Part shown: piece after piece, positions 1 to 7,800 of the stretch | How the letters are laid out: every line of letters begins with the position of its first letter | Position numbering within the stretch: position 1 is the stretch's first letter | Made by a program: the position numbers and the translations under genes | NCBI GenBank assembly: GCA_031424915.1 | Contig: JANPII010000144.1 | Coordinates: forward strand, 1 to 12,044 | Direction of reading: 5' to 3' | DNA: 12,044 nucleotides | Origin: JANPII01 sp031424915 | GTDB taxonomy: Bacteria > Pseudomonadota > Alphaproteobacteria > Rickettsiales > Midichloriaceae | The notes under the pieces: generated by a model | Database searches by the model: none | The model's input: the letters and a program-made list of their open reading frames with translations, nothing else | Told to the model about the DNA's origin: nothing

Positions 1-10
1 TCAGAACATT

Positions 11-577
11 CTACAAGCTTTGTACAGGAGTAAGATGTGAGGTAGCCTTATTGATGGCATAATTTACAGCCATAAATGCAGCAATTGAGATAGAAATGGC
101 GCCCAAGACCTCAATTGCCCTAGCTTCTACTCCTGCTGCGCCAACAGCTGCTGCAAATGCAGAAGGGGCAAGGGTTGCTAGCACCGCGGCACCAGAAGTA
201 AGCAACGCAGTTAAAACTATGCAAATTGGGGCAATAGCCTTAACTTTGCTTCGATCTGTAGGTTCTTCTAGGTTGATATAGATAAGATGATAAGTTCCTC
301 CTAAAATCCCAAGAAGAGCAAACAGAGATAAGCCGAAGCTGCTTGCTGCTTCAATGGCAAGTAAAGTGGCGGGATTATATGAAGCGGCAACTGATGCACC
401 AATGCCTAAATGAGAAGCGGCATAACCTAAGCCTATACAGCACACTGTTGTTATAGCAGCTACTTCTATCTGGCGTACCATGCGTTTTGAGAATAGTAGA
501 TTATGAAAGTATATTCCATAAGCCAATAAACTGAGACCTAAAACCATAGCTGTGGTGCTGGTAAGTGTCCAGATCAT
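11..577 (-). CDS. Unrecognised multi-pass membrane protein, second gene of the ubiquitin-like unit
   Basis: A 188-residue protein with ATG start and TAG stop that I cannot assign to a family. It is strongly hydrophobic and rich in Ala, Leu, Ile and Gly. About five membrane segments can be drawn, near residues 7-29, 38-60, 70-100, 113-145 and 152-175. Short polar links separate them, the clearest being the charged stretch EEPTDRSKVK (about residues 104-113). No catalytic motif, metal site or cleavable signal peptide is evident. The start lies 8 bases after the stop of the upstream ubiquitin-like gene on the same strand, with only a weak purine-rich GCGAAG before it, so the two are probably cotranscribed and perhaps translationally coupled. 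By inference it may be a membrane partner of the ubiquitin-like protein. That it is a coding gene is fairly sure; its function is unknown. Confidence 0.75.
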   Translation of the reverse strand: MIWTLTSTTAMVLGLSLLAYGIYFHNLLFSKRMVRQIEVAAITTVCCIGLGYAASHLGIGASVAASYNPATLLAIEAASSFGLSLFALLGILGGTYHLIYINLEEPTDRSKVKAIAPICIVLTALLTSGAAVLATLAPSAFAAAVGAAGVEARAIEVLGAISISIAAFMAVNYAINKATSHLTPVQSL

Positions 578-585
578 TGCTTCGC

Positions 586-969
586 TTATGGTGTTAGAGC
601 CTGCAAATGCAAAGTAAACCGAGGTTGGAGGGTGATACTAGGACCGGTAGATAACACTTTTGCCGCACAAGCTAAGCTGCTGACCGTAAGTATTGCCCCT
701 ATGCCAAGAATAGTATGACGTATGGGATCTGCTCGTAACTCATAATATAACGTAGATCCATTGCTAATGTGATGCTCTGATAATGTGCCGCTTCGTAACC
801 ATAATCCCTTAGTAATAAGGCGTTGATGCTCCTTAAGGTAACTATCTTCTTCTATTGTGTTATCGATTAGCTTTGAGACCCCTGCATTAGAAGATATTTT
901 TATTTTTTTAGCTGTACCTCCAATTGTGATAATGGTGATGGTGATGTCTATATTTTCTACACCTTTCAT
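586..969 (-). CDS. Membrane-anchored ubiquitin-like protein (ubiquitin fold plus one C-terminal TM helix)
   Basis: A 127-residue protein. Residues 7-81 read as a ubiquitin-like beta-grasp domain. Two beta-strand-like stretches (residues 9-16 and 20-26) flank a Gly-Gly turn at 17-18, a helix-like stretch follows (30-42), and then the most telling part, residues 49-79. By hand against eukaryotic ubiquitin 41-72 with one single-residue gap, 16 of 31 aligned residues are identical, including QRLI (49-52), G55, L58, G61, TLS (62-64), I68, STL (72-74) and LR (78-79). The C-terminal Gly-Gly is missing: R79 is followed by ADP, a positively charged link (R84, H85) and a hydrophobic helix at about 86-106, then a 21-residue tail. 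There is no N-terminal signal peptide, so the domain is probably cytosolic, or exposed after delivery to a host membrane (inference). None of the seven ubiquitin lysines appears to be kept. It heads a two-gene unit with the membrane protein at 11-577. Host origin by gene transfer is plausible but unproven. Confidence 0.82.
   Translation of the reverse strand: MKGVENIDITITIITIGGTAKKIKISSNAGVSKLIDNTIEEDSYLKEHQRLITKGLWLRSGTLSEHHISNGSTLYYELRADPIRHTILGIGAILTVSSLACAAKVLSTGPSITLQPRFTLHLQALTP
727..951 (-). other. Ubiquitin-like domain, encoded segment
   Basis: This segment encodes residues 7-81 of the ubiquitin-like protein. The part matching ubiquitin best is residues 49-79 (positions 733-825). R50 and I52 stand where ubiquitin has R42 and I44, the centre of its recognition face, but the positions of H68 and V70 carry Tyr and Glu, so that face is only partly kept. 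The alignment was done by eye against the well-known ubiquitin sequence. Confidence 0.75.
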
Positions 970-1027
970 GTTATTACTTATTTCTATGGAAATTTTAGTG
1001 CATATTTAAAATTGTATAACTATATTC

Positions 1028-1056
1028 ATTATATCTCAGGAGTCGAAAGGTATAAA
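1028..1056 (-). promoter_or_regulatory. Candidate sigma-70 promoter of the ubiquitin-like unit
   Basis: Read on the minus strand, a perfect -10 box TATAAT (1028-1033) follows a -35-like TTTATA (1051-1056, four of six consensus bases) at 17-base spacing. Transcription would begin near 1021, giving a leader of about 50 bases before the ATG at 969. No strong Shine-Dalgarno sequence is seen before that ATG. Confidence 0.42.
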
Positions 1057-1060
1057 TAAT

Positions 1061-1073
1061 TAGCAGGCTGCTA
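1061..1073. promoter_or_regulatory. Perfect 13-base palindrome between divergent promoters
   Basis: TAGCAGGCTGCTA has two six-base arms around a central G. It lies just upstream of the -35 box of the ubiquitin-like unit and about 90 bases upstream of the BI-1 promoter. It overlaps a second short palindrome, GCTATAGC (1070-1077). A dimeric regulator site is possible, but in AT-rich spacer DNA a chance palindrome of this size is not rare. Confidence 0.25.
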
Positions 1074-1163
1074 TAGCTTAATATATTGTAGTATGTAAAC
1101 ACAATCAATCTGCATACTGTTTTGAGCAAATTAATTTGGTGAGTATTCTATACTATATGCCCC

Positions 1164-1192
1164 TTGCAAAAAATACGAGGGTGCTCTATATA
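1164..1192 (+). promoter_or_regulatory. Candidate sigma-70 promoter of the BI-1 family gene
   Basis: TTGCAA (1164-1169, five of six consensus bases) and TATATA (1187-1192, five of six) are separated by 17 bases, with the start of transcription expected near 1199. The gene then has a good Shine-Dalgarno sequence, TGGAGG at 1216-1221, 6 bases before the ATG at 1228. Confidence 0.45.
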
Positions 1193-1227
1193 TAAGCTAT
1201 GGATAACGTAATGAGTGGAGGTTTATC

Positions 1228-1947
1228 ATGGAATACGTTAAATTAAATAAAGTTACACATTATGCCGGTGTAGAACAGCAGTACGATGCCGGCTTACGCG
1301 CCTATATGGTGGGGATCTTCCGCTATATGGCACTGGGCCTATTATTGACAGGGGTAATCGCAATGAGCGTTGCTTCCTCTCCTCAAATGATGGGGGCAAT
1401 ATTTGGCACACCGCTTGCGTGGGTAGTTATGCTTGCTCCATTTGGACTAGCGATGTTCTTGAGCTTCAGGATTACGTCTATGAGTGTAGAGACGGCTCAG
1501 GCTTCCTTTTGGGCCTATGCTGGACTGATGGGCTTGTCTATGGCCTCGATTTTTCTGGTATATACTGGAGAAAGTGTTGCAAGGGTGTTCTTCATCACCG
1601 CTTCTATTTTCGGCACCATGAGCATCTATGGACATACTACCAAGCGTGATCTATCACAGTTTAGCTCTTTCTTGATGATGGGGTTAATAGGTGTAGTGAT
1701 TGCTTCACTGGTAAACTTATTTTTACAAAGCAGTGCGCTACAGTTTATGCTATCTATAGCTGGTGTAGTTGTCTTTACAGGGTTAACTGCCTATGATACG
1801 CAACGCTTGAAGGAAATGTATTACCAGGTTGGTGGAAATTCTGAGATGTCTGCTAAAATGTCTATACTTGGTGCATTGATGCTGTATATGGATTTTATCA
1901 ATCTAGCTTTGTCTTTACTGCGCCTGTTAGGTGATCGTCGAGATTAA
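1228..1947 (+). CDS. Bax inhibitor-1/YccA (TMBIM) family membrane protein
   Basis: A 239-residue integral membrane protein of the Bax inhibitor-1/TMBIM family, whose bacterial members such as YetJ are pH-sensitive calcium-leak channels or protease-associated membrane proteins. Seven helices can be placed near residues 29-49, 62-82, 92-112, 115-135, 147-167, 170-190 and 211-233. Family hallmarks are AYDTQRLKEMY (188-198), containing D190, and YMDFINLALSLLRLLG (220-235), containing D222. These two Asp residues match the di-aspartyl sensor pair described for the family. The C-terminus GDRRD is basic as usual, and the length is normal. The ATG at 1228 is chosen because TGGAGG lies 6 bases upstream. 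It is transcribed away from the ubiquitin-like unit and converges on mltG, 6 bases separating the two stops. The family call is firm; the physiological role in this organism is not known. Confidence 0.93.
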   Translation: MEYVKLNKVTHYAGVEQQYDAGLRAYMVGIFRYMALGLLLTGVIAMSVASSPQMMGAIFGTPLAWVVMLAPFGLAMFLSFRITSMSVETAQASFWAYAGLMGLSMASIFLVYTGESVARVFFITASIFGTMSIYGHTTKRDLSQFSSFLMMGLIGVVIASLVNLFLQSSALQFMLSIAGVVVFTGLTAYDTQRLKEMYYQVGGNSEMSAKMSILGALMLYMDFINLALSLLRLLGDRRD

Positions 1948-1965
1948 TTTTACCTAATCTTTTTT
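1941..1965 (+). terminator. Weak hairpin terminator between convergent BI-1 and mltG genes
   Basis: AGATTA (1941-1946) and TAATCT (1955-1960) are inverted around an 8-base loop, and T1960 begins a run of six T (1960-1965). It overlaps the ends of both genes. The stem is AT-rich and short, so it is at best a weak intrinsic terminator, with the T-run serving the plus-strand transcript. Confidence 0.35.
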
Positions 1966-2940
1966 CTGTGCGGCCTGTCGTTGTAATATACGGTAGTGCC
2001 GCACATTTTTTAAGTGCTCAGTATATGTTTTGGCAAAGCGATGAGCGCCATTTCCTTCTGCCACAAAATAGAGTTCTTGACTATTGGGCGCGTGCAACAC
2101 CGCATGTAATGCCTCCCGTCCGGGATTGGCAATAGGCTCAGGAGGAAGGCCCGGATATTTATAGGTATTGTAGGGTGAGTCCACCTTTAAGTCTTGATAG
2201 TTTAAGTTACGCGATAGCTTATTGGTACCATTACTTTGGATATATAAAACAGTGGGGTCGGCTTGTAATAGCATGCCAAGGCGTAGACGGTTTAAATAAA
2301 GAGCAGCTATCCTAGCCCTTTCTGCTGCCACTTGCGCCTCCTTTTCTACAATGGAGGCCAGAATTAGCGCCTCTTTAGCCGAGCGTAATATTGTCTGCGG
2401 TTGACGTTCCTGCCATTTGATGTCTAAGAGCTCACGCATTGCCTGTTGCATACGGTTTAAAATATTGTGCCTATGAGTACCATAAATATATTGGTAAGTA
2501 TCAGGTAGCAACATACCTTCAGGATAATTTATAATATCTATTGTTCCCACCAAGCCGTATGTTTGATCCAAAAGTGCTGCAATCTGCCTTATACTTAACC
2601 CCTCAGGAATCGTAATATAACGGGGCATAATCTTGCCACTCAGAATTAGCTTCAATATCTCATATGGACGCATTTGTGGTGTAATCATATACTCACCAGC
2701 CATGAGATGATAGCCCATAAAGCCTGCTATTCTAGCATACCAAGCAAAAGGCCTGCTATCATGTAGCATTTTATTTTGCTCTAGTAAGTGGGCGATTTGG
2801 TTAGTACTAGTTGCAGGAGGTAATAGCACTACCGTATCTTGCATCCGTATTGGTAGGCGGTACAGCTGTACAATAGTATATGTAAATACCAGGGTAATGA
2901 GCAGCAGTAAGACATAAAGCGATTTACGACGCCAGCTCAC
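1954..2940 (-). CDS. mltG: Endolytic murein transglycosylase MltG (YceG-like)
   Basis: A 328-residue inner-membrane lytic transglycosylase that cleaves nascent glycan strands to end peptidoglycan polymerisation. After a basic N-terminus (WRRK) there is one membrane helix at about residues 8-26, then the periplasmic YceG-like domain. Diagnostic stretches are YITIPEGLSIRQIA (108-121), the catalytic motif LASIVEKE (194-201), LYLNRLRLGM (214-223), LQADPTVLY (225-233) and SPYNTYKYPGLPPEPIANPG (255-274). By comparison with E. coli MltG the catalytic acid is probably E199. The length is normal. It starts with GTG at 2940, whose G is shared with the TAG stop of fabF. No Shine-Dalgarno sequence is seen, so translation probably depends on coupling to fabF. 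An acpP-fabF-mltG order is common in alphaproteobacteria. Retaining it implies the cell still makes some peptidoglycan. Confidence 0.95.
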   Translation of the reverse strand: MSWRRKSLYVLLLLITLVFTYTIVQLYRLPIRMQDTVVLLPPATSTNQIAHLLEQNKMLHDSRPFAWYARIAGFMGYHLMAGEYMITPQMRPYEILKLILSGKIMPRYITIPEGLSIRQIAALLDQTYGLVGTIDIINYPEGMLLPDTYQYIYGTHRHNILNRMQQAMRELLDIKWQERQPQTILRSAKEALILASIVEKEAQVAAERARIAALYLNRLRLGMLLQADPTVLYIQSNGTNKLSRNLNYQDLKVDSPYNTYKYPGLPPEPIANPGREALHAVLHAPNSQELYFVAEGNGAHRFAKTYTEHLKNVRHYRILQRQAAQKKD

Positions 2941-4205
2941 TAAATTGCCGAAAAAATGAGTGCAGCATTGGTGCCACCAAAGCCAAAGGAATTAGAAAGA
3001 ACGTGCCGCAGCTTTCGTTGTTGAGCCTCATGTGGTACCAAATTTAAACCCTCGCAGCCTTCATCTGGATCATCCAAGTTAAGAGTAGGAGGAATAATAC
3101 CATGGCGCAGAGCCAGCAATGAGAATATAGCCTCTACCCCTCCAGCTGCACCTAAGAGGTGGCCTATTGCAGATTTAGTTGATGAGATAGCCGTATCCGT
3201 AGCTGCATCGCCAAATAGATTGCGTATCGCTTGTATTTCAATTATATCTCCCATGGAAGTAGAAGTACCATGCGCATTAATGTAGCCAATATCTTGTGGT
3301 GATAAACCTGCCTTGTTCATAGCCATACGCATAGCACGATAGCCACCGTCCCCATCTTCAGATGGGGCAGTTATATGATAGGCGTCACCAGAAAGCCCAT
3401 ACCCTGTTAGCTCGGCATATATATTAGCTCCGCGGCTTTTAGCATGCTCATACTCTTCCAGCACCACAATCCCTGCACCTTCGCCCATAACAAAGCCATC
3501 TCGACGCTTATCCCAAGGACGCGAGGCCTGCTGGGGAGCATTATTAAAATTAGTAGAAAGAGCGCGTAGCGCAGCAAAGCCTGCTATACCAATGCGGCAT
3601 ATACTTGCTTCTGTTCCTCCTGCAATCATAACGTCTGCATCATTACAAGCTATAATACGAGCGGCATCACCAATGGCATGGGCGCCAGTGGCGCATGCTG
3701 TAACTACTGCACTGTTTGGTCCCTGGTATCCATAACGTATAGATATATAGCCTGAAGCTAGGTTGATTAGACTGGCTGGAATAAAGAAAGGGCTAATGCG
3801 GCGAGGCCCACTATCTCGAAGTAGATTTACATTACGTTCTATGCATGCAAGACCTCCGATACCAGAGCCAACCATAACCCCTGTGCGTTCTTTAGCTTGA
3901 TCACTACATTGCTGCCACCCGGCATCTTCAACTGCTTCGACTGCAGCAGCGATCGCTAACTGAATAAAACGGTCCATTTTATGAGTGTCGCGTGGAGATA
4001 TATAACGCTCCAGCTCAAAGCCACCGGGTTCATGAGCTTGGGGCACTATACCAGCTATTTTACAAGAAAGGTCATGTGTGTCACACAGCTCCATCGGTAT
4101 AGCCTTGATCCCAGACTTGCCTGCAATTAATGCCGGCCAAGCGTGGCTAACCCCCGCACCTAATGGTGTCACAAGACCACAACCAGTAACCACGACCCTA
4201 CGCAT
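2940..4205 (-). CDS. fabF: 3-oxoacyl-[acyl-carrier-protein] synthase II
   Basis: A 421-residue cytosolic condensing enzyme. It joins malonyl-ACP to a growing acyl-ACP with loss of CO2 during fatty-acid elongation, and it accepts C16:1-type substrates as KAS II. The thiolase-fold catalytic residues are visible: nucleophile C171 in VVTACATGAHAIG (167-179), H312 in NAHGTSTSMGD (310-320) and H349 in KSAIGHLLGAAGG (344-356), with K344 in the usual supporting place. SFGFGGTN (406-413) holds the gating Phe. The start MRRVVVTGCGLVTPLG is typical of FabF, and AGAGG (minus strand) lies about 9 bases before the ATG. It follows acpP by 39 bases and overlaps mltG by one base, so the three probably form one operon. 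The length is close to the usual 410-420. There is no sign of decay. Confidence 0.97.
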   Translation of the reverse strand: MRRVVVTGCGLVTPLGAGVSHAWPALIAGKSGIKAIPMELCDTHDLSCKIAGIVPQAHEPGGFELERYISPRDTHKMDRFIQLAIAAAVEAVEDAGWQQCSDQAKERTGVMVGSGIGGLACIERNVNLLRDSGPRRISPFFIPASLINLASGYISIRYGYQGPNSAVVTACATGAHAIGDAARIIACNDADVMIAGGTEASICRIGIAGFAALRALSTNFNNAPQQASRPWDKRRDGFVMGEGAGIVVLEEYEHAKSRGANIYAELTGYGLSGDAYHITAPSEDGDGGYRAMRMAMNKAGLSPQDIGYINAHGTSTSMGDIIEIQAIRNLFGDAATDTAISSTKSAIGHLLGAAGGVEAIFSLLALRHGIIPPTLNLDDPDEGCEGLNLVPHEAQQRKLRHVLSNSFGFGGTNAALIFSAI

Positions 4206-4244
4206 TTGTCTCTACCTCTACTTAATGTAGTAGCTGGTTGAAAG

Positions 4245-4499
4245 CTATGCCTTATCCAGCTGTAATTTTATATAGCCTACAGCATCCTGTACAGTAGCGA
4301 TCTTCTCAGCAGCTTCGTCTGGAATCTCAATACCAAATTTCTCTTCAAATTTCATAACCAGTTCTACCCGGTCTAAGCTATCTGCGCCTAGATCATCGGA
4401 GAAACGTGAGGCTGGTAAAATCTTTGCAGGTTCTAACCGTAGGTGATCTGATACGATATCAATTACCTGAGTTTCAACGTTTGCTACGTCAATGCTCAT
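4245..4499 (-). CDS. acpP: Acyl carrier protein
   Basis: An 84-residue acidic four-helix carrier protein that holds fatty-acyl intermediates on a phosphopantetheine arm for FabF and the other fatty-acid synthesis enzymes. The attachment site is S41 in the motif LGADSLDRVELVMKFEEKFG (37-56), which matches the conserved ACP helix II. The rest (IPDEAAEKIATVQDAVGYI, 59-77) is also canonical. AGGAG sits 5 bases before the ATG on the minus strand, the best ribosome binding site in this operon, as befits an abundant protein. It is the first gene of the acpP-fabF-mltG unit. The length is slightly above the usual 77-80. Confidence 0.97.
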   Translation of the reverse strand: MSIDVANVETQVIDIVSDHLRLEPAKILPASRFSDDLGADSLDRVELVMKFEEKFGIEIPDEAAEKIATVQDAVGYIKLQLDKA

Positions 4500-4551
4500 A
4501 ACTGCTCCTAAATTCAGGTTTTACATACGGAATGTTCTTACCATGGAAACT

Positions 4552-4581
4552 TATATAGTGCAAAGGTTTTTTTATTTTGAA
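4552..4581 (-). promoter_or_regulatory. Candidate promoter of the acpP-fabF-mltG operon
   Basis: On the minus strand a TATATA -10 box (4552-4557) lies 18 bases from a TTCAAA -35-like box (4576-4581). This would give a leader of about 45 bases ahead of acpP. The -35 is only a partial match, so this is tentative. Confidence 0.33.
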
Positions 4582-4750
4582 CAACGGGAAGTACTTCTAT
4601 GGAGTGGAACTAATGGCTATAATAGCTGTTTGCTCTCACTTATAAATTAACCTCATGAAAGTATTAAGATGAAAGGAAGGTAACCGTAGAACGCTATTGT
4701 TAATTTTATTTTTATTTATCCACAATATATAAAGTTAGTTCGGGGGTTAG

Positions 4751-4779
4751 TTGACTATTAGCGATAAAAATTATATAAT
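4751..4779 (+). promoter_or_regulatory. Strong sigma-70 promoter of the ankyrin-repeat gene
   Basis: TTGACT (4751-4756, five of six) and TATAAT (4774-4779, perfect) are separated by the ideal 17 bases. Transcription should start near 4786, leaving a short leader of about 26 bases. The only Shine-Dalgarno-like sequence within range is AGG at 4802-4804, 7 bases before the ATG. The purine-rich GGGAGGGAG at 4780-4788 lies too far upstream to set the start. Confidence 0.6.
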
Positions 4780-4811
4780 GGGAGGGAGTAAGTAATATAT
4801 TAGGTCGGTAA

Positions 4812-7800
4812 ATGAAGGTAAATAATTGGTTCATGCAGGGTTTAGGTTTTATTGAAGCAGATAACTCTAAGGGTTTGCACGAGTTGGTTAGTCAAGGTAG
4901 CCCTATAACTGAGGGCCGAGAGGGATTGACTTTGTTGCACCACGCCGTGTTGGCAGGAAAAAAGAATGCGGTAAAAGGCCTGCTGAAGACCAATATACTT
5001 TTTTGGGGCACGCAGAGAGAAGAGCAGGTTAAACTTTTAAGAGCAATCAATCCTTCTAAGCAGGGCGCTTTACATATAGCGTTGAGTGCTATTGAAGTAG
5101 ATAAAGAATTAGTAAAGTTAATATTGGATAGAGCCAAGGAACTCTTGAGTGATGCAGAACTAAAAAACTTCCTAAATCTAGAAGATAGCACAGGTAGAAC
5201 AGCATTAGATTGGGCCGAAAATCAGCAAAAAGCCGACCAAACATTGACATCATTGGTAGAAACCCTGAAAAAAGCCGGGGCAAAAAATGGAAAACGTGCC
5301 CAGCCAGTACAACAGCCCACTATCGCCTTACATCCAGCATCGCCTCAAGACACACCTTTTGTTATAGTGGGAGAAGAAAAATTTACTGAAGTTGCTTTAG
5401 TTGAGCTAATAACGGAGGACAATGGCAAGAGGTTAGCAGAGCTTGTAGCAAAAGGGCTGAATGTTGCTAGTGACCAGATACGCATTGGTGAAGAAACTTT
5501 GCTAAAGATTGCAGTACGTCAGGGTAAAATTGAGGCCACTAAGGGTCTGTTAACTATTCCTAGTGATACAACATATAAGCAGGCCCAAAAGGCATTACTA
5601 TTGACTGAAAATCTTTTACATATCGCTCTTCAAGCTCGACCAATGAAATTTGAGATGATTGAGATGTTAGTGAAAAAGGCACAGGAAATTTTTAAGGATG
5701 ATAACAAAGGTTTATCTGAGTTTTTAAACGCCAAGGATACAGATGGCAAAACTGCCTTGGATTTAGCAGTAAGCAAAGGTAGTACTGAGATTGTGAAGTT
5801 TTTGTTAAAGTCAGGGGCTAATATAGAGCTGATTCAAAGCCCGCTGCATCAAGCATTGCAATCAGGGCCAGTTGATATAACAATGGTTCAAGCACTTCTG
5901 GATCATGCCCAGGCTAAGTATAAAGATGATAAGCTGGTAAAGTTTTTAGATATACGCGATGCGCAAGGCAAGACAGCACTGAACTTAGCTATGAAGGGTA
6001 ACCATCAAGAGGTTGCTAAGCTTTTAGTCCAAGCTGGAGCTAGCATAGATATAGTTACGAAAAAAGACAGGACAGGCAATGAGCTAGATCCTAAAGTCAT
6101 TGCGCTCTTTACAGAAGAAGAGATACTAGCTCTAGCGCCGATAGTTAACGCACAAACTAAGCGTATTATAAATAAGGAGCAGGAAGAGAGGGAAGCAGAG
6201 GCTAAAAAGCAATTAGAGGCTAAAAAGCAAAAAGATAAAGAGCTGAAAGAGGCGGAATTAAGTAAAAGAGAAAAAGCAAATATAGTAGATAGAAAAACAA
6301 AGGCGGAATATGATACACCACCAACTCCAGCTGACCTTAAGCAAGAGATCCATCAACAAGTAGAGGAATATGCCGCTAAATGGGTGCGCGCAGCAAATGA
6401 CTCGGAATCTTTAAAATGGTGTAACAGCACGCGGCTTAACTTATTAACTCTACTGCGTGCTCACCGCACAGGACTAAAAAATGACGCTAAAGCAGAAAAG
6501 AATTTCTGTCTTGGTGCTGCCCTAATGCTAGGTGTTCCAATTCAAGAGCTAGAGCTCTTTTTAGCTGGTGCTGATATAAATGAAACTAACCTCCAGGGCA
6601 TGAACGCATTGCATTGGGCAATATTTAATGACAATGCGGTTATAGAAGGAAAAAAGCTATTATATCCCTTTGAAGAGGTAAAGAGTAAACATGGCGTTAA
6701 TAATAAAATACGACCGATTGACAAACTGCTTGACCAACGGGGTATTAAAATTAATGCAAAGACTCAAACAGGTGATACCCTTTTACATCTAGCTATCAAA
6801 TATGGCAATGCTACGTTGGTAACAAAGTTATTAGAACAAGAAGGGATTGAACTAGATGTGCAAAATAGCAGTGGTCAAACTCCTATCTTTTTAATCATGA
6901 CTCTTTTAACAGCGGCTGCTGAGCAACTTACACATTTGCAATCTCTATTAGTGGTAGCCAAACAAGAATTAGAGGAATTAAAACACAATAAGAAGGATAC
7001 CACCACAGCGGCATCCAAAATAGAAGTTCTCAAGGCGCAGATTGAAGAGGAAGAAAAAAGCCGTAAAGCAGAGATTGCAAAGTATAAAGAAATGTTCGTT
7101 CCATTGCGGAAGGAAGATGCTGGTGTTGGCCAAAATCAAGCGCCAAGTGGTATAAGGCAACGTGTTCAAAAAAGCTTTGCAGTAGGCCTAGGGCGTATGA
7201 GTGGGCAAAATATAGGCATCAATGAGCCTGATAAAGCTGGCAATACCCTACTACATTTAGCAGTGCGCAGCGGTCAAGTTGAAATTCTCAAGCTTTTATT
7301 GGCTGTAAATGGCATTAATTCTAATATCCGAAACAGGGAGAATAAAACAGCGCTGCATCTAGCTATTTTAAATAATAATGTGGAAATGGTAAGCAGCTTA
7401 TTAAAAGCTGGCTGCAATCCTGTTATTCCAGATGGCGCGGGTAATACCCCATTACACTTAGCAATAGAGCAAGGCAACATTCCCATTGTTAATTTACTCT
7501 TGGCACGACAAGAAGTTCAAGATCATATCAATGACATAAATAAATCGGAGCAAACTGTCCTGTTTATGGTACAGAGGCAAAAAGGTACCAGAGTTTGGCA
7601 GACATTCTTAGATAAAAATTTGATGACTGACCTACATGACGCAGGCCTGGATCCAGATGTGATTAATGATGAAGGGCAGACTGCAGCAGAAGCAGCAATT
7701 GGAAAGGGTAACACCAATCTTGCTAAGGAACTTGGTTCCACTAATTGGGTGCAAAAAAATCATACGTTAAAAGGTTATGTTAAAGAGTGGGGGGTTCATG

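Larger units (their letters stand above)
4500..4811. other. Divergent intergenic control region between acpP and the ankyrin gene
   Basis: This is a 312-base, AT-rich stretch with no supportable coding frame and no tRNA-like fold. It carries the acpP ribosome binding site and candidate promoter on the left and a strong promoter for the ankyrin gene on the right. In the middle is an 11-base perfect palindrome, GCTATAATAGC (4616-4626), containing a perfect TATAAT on the plus strand without a good -35 box. I see no attachment site, repeat or small RNA that I could defend. Confidence 0.6.

Noticed and set aside
96..281. Ala-rich 61-residue frame on the plus strand
   Set aside because: It is antisense to the membrane protein gene at 11-577, and its Ala-richness reflects the Ala/Gly-rich codons on the other strand.
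11..969. A bacterial ubiquitin conjugation operon (Bil or Bub type)
   Set aside because: Those operons carry E1-, E2- and peptidase-like genes next to the ubiquitin-like gene. The only partner visible here is a membrane protein, and the ubiquitin-like domain lacks the terminal glycines. Genes to the left of the window cannot be seen.
4618..4623. An additional plus-strand promoter at the perfect TATAAT in the acpP/ankyrin spacer
   Set aside because: The hexamer about 17 bases upstream (TTCTAT) is a poor -35 box, and a much better promoter for the ankyrin gene lies at 4751-4779.
4892..5191. 99-residue frame on the minus strand within the ankyrin gene
   Set aside because: It is antisense to a long intact coding frame with clear ankyrin repeats, with no independent evidence of expression.
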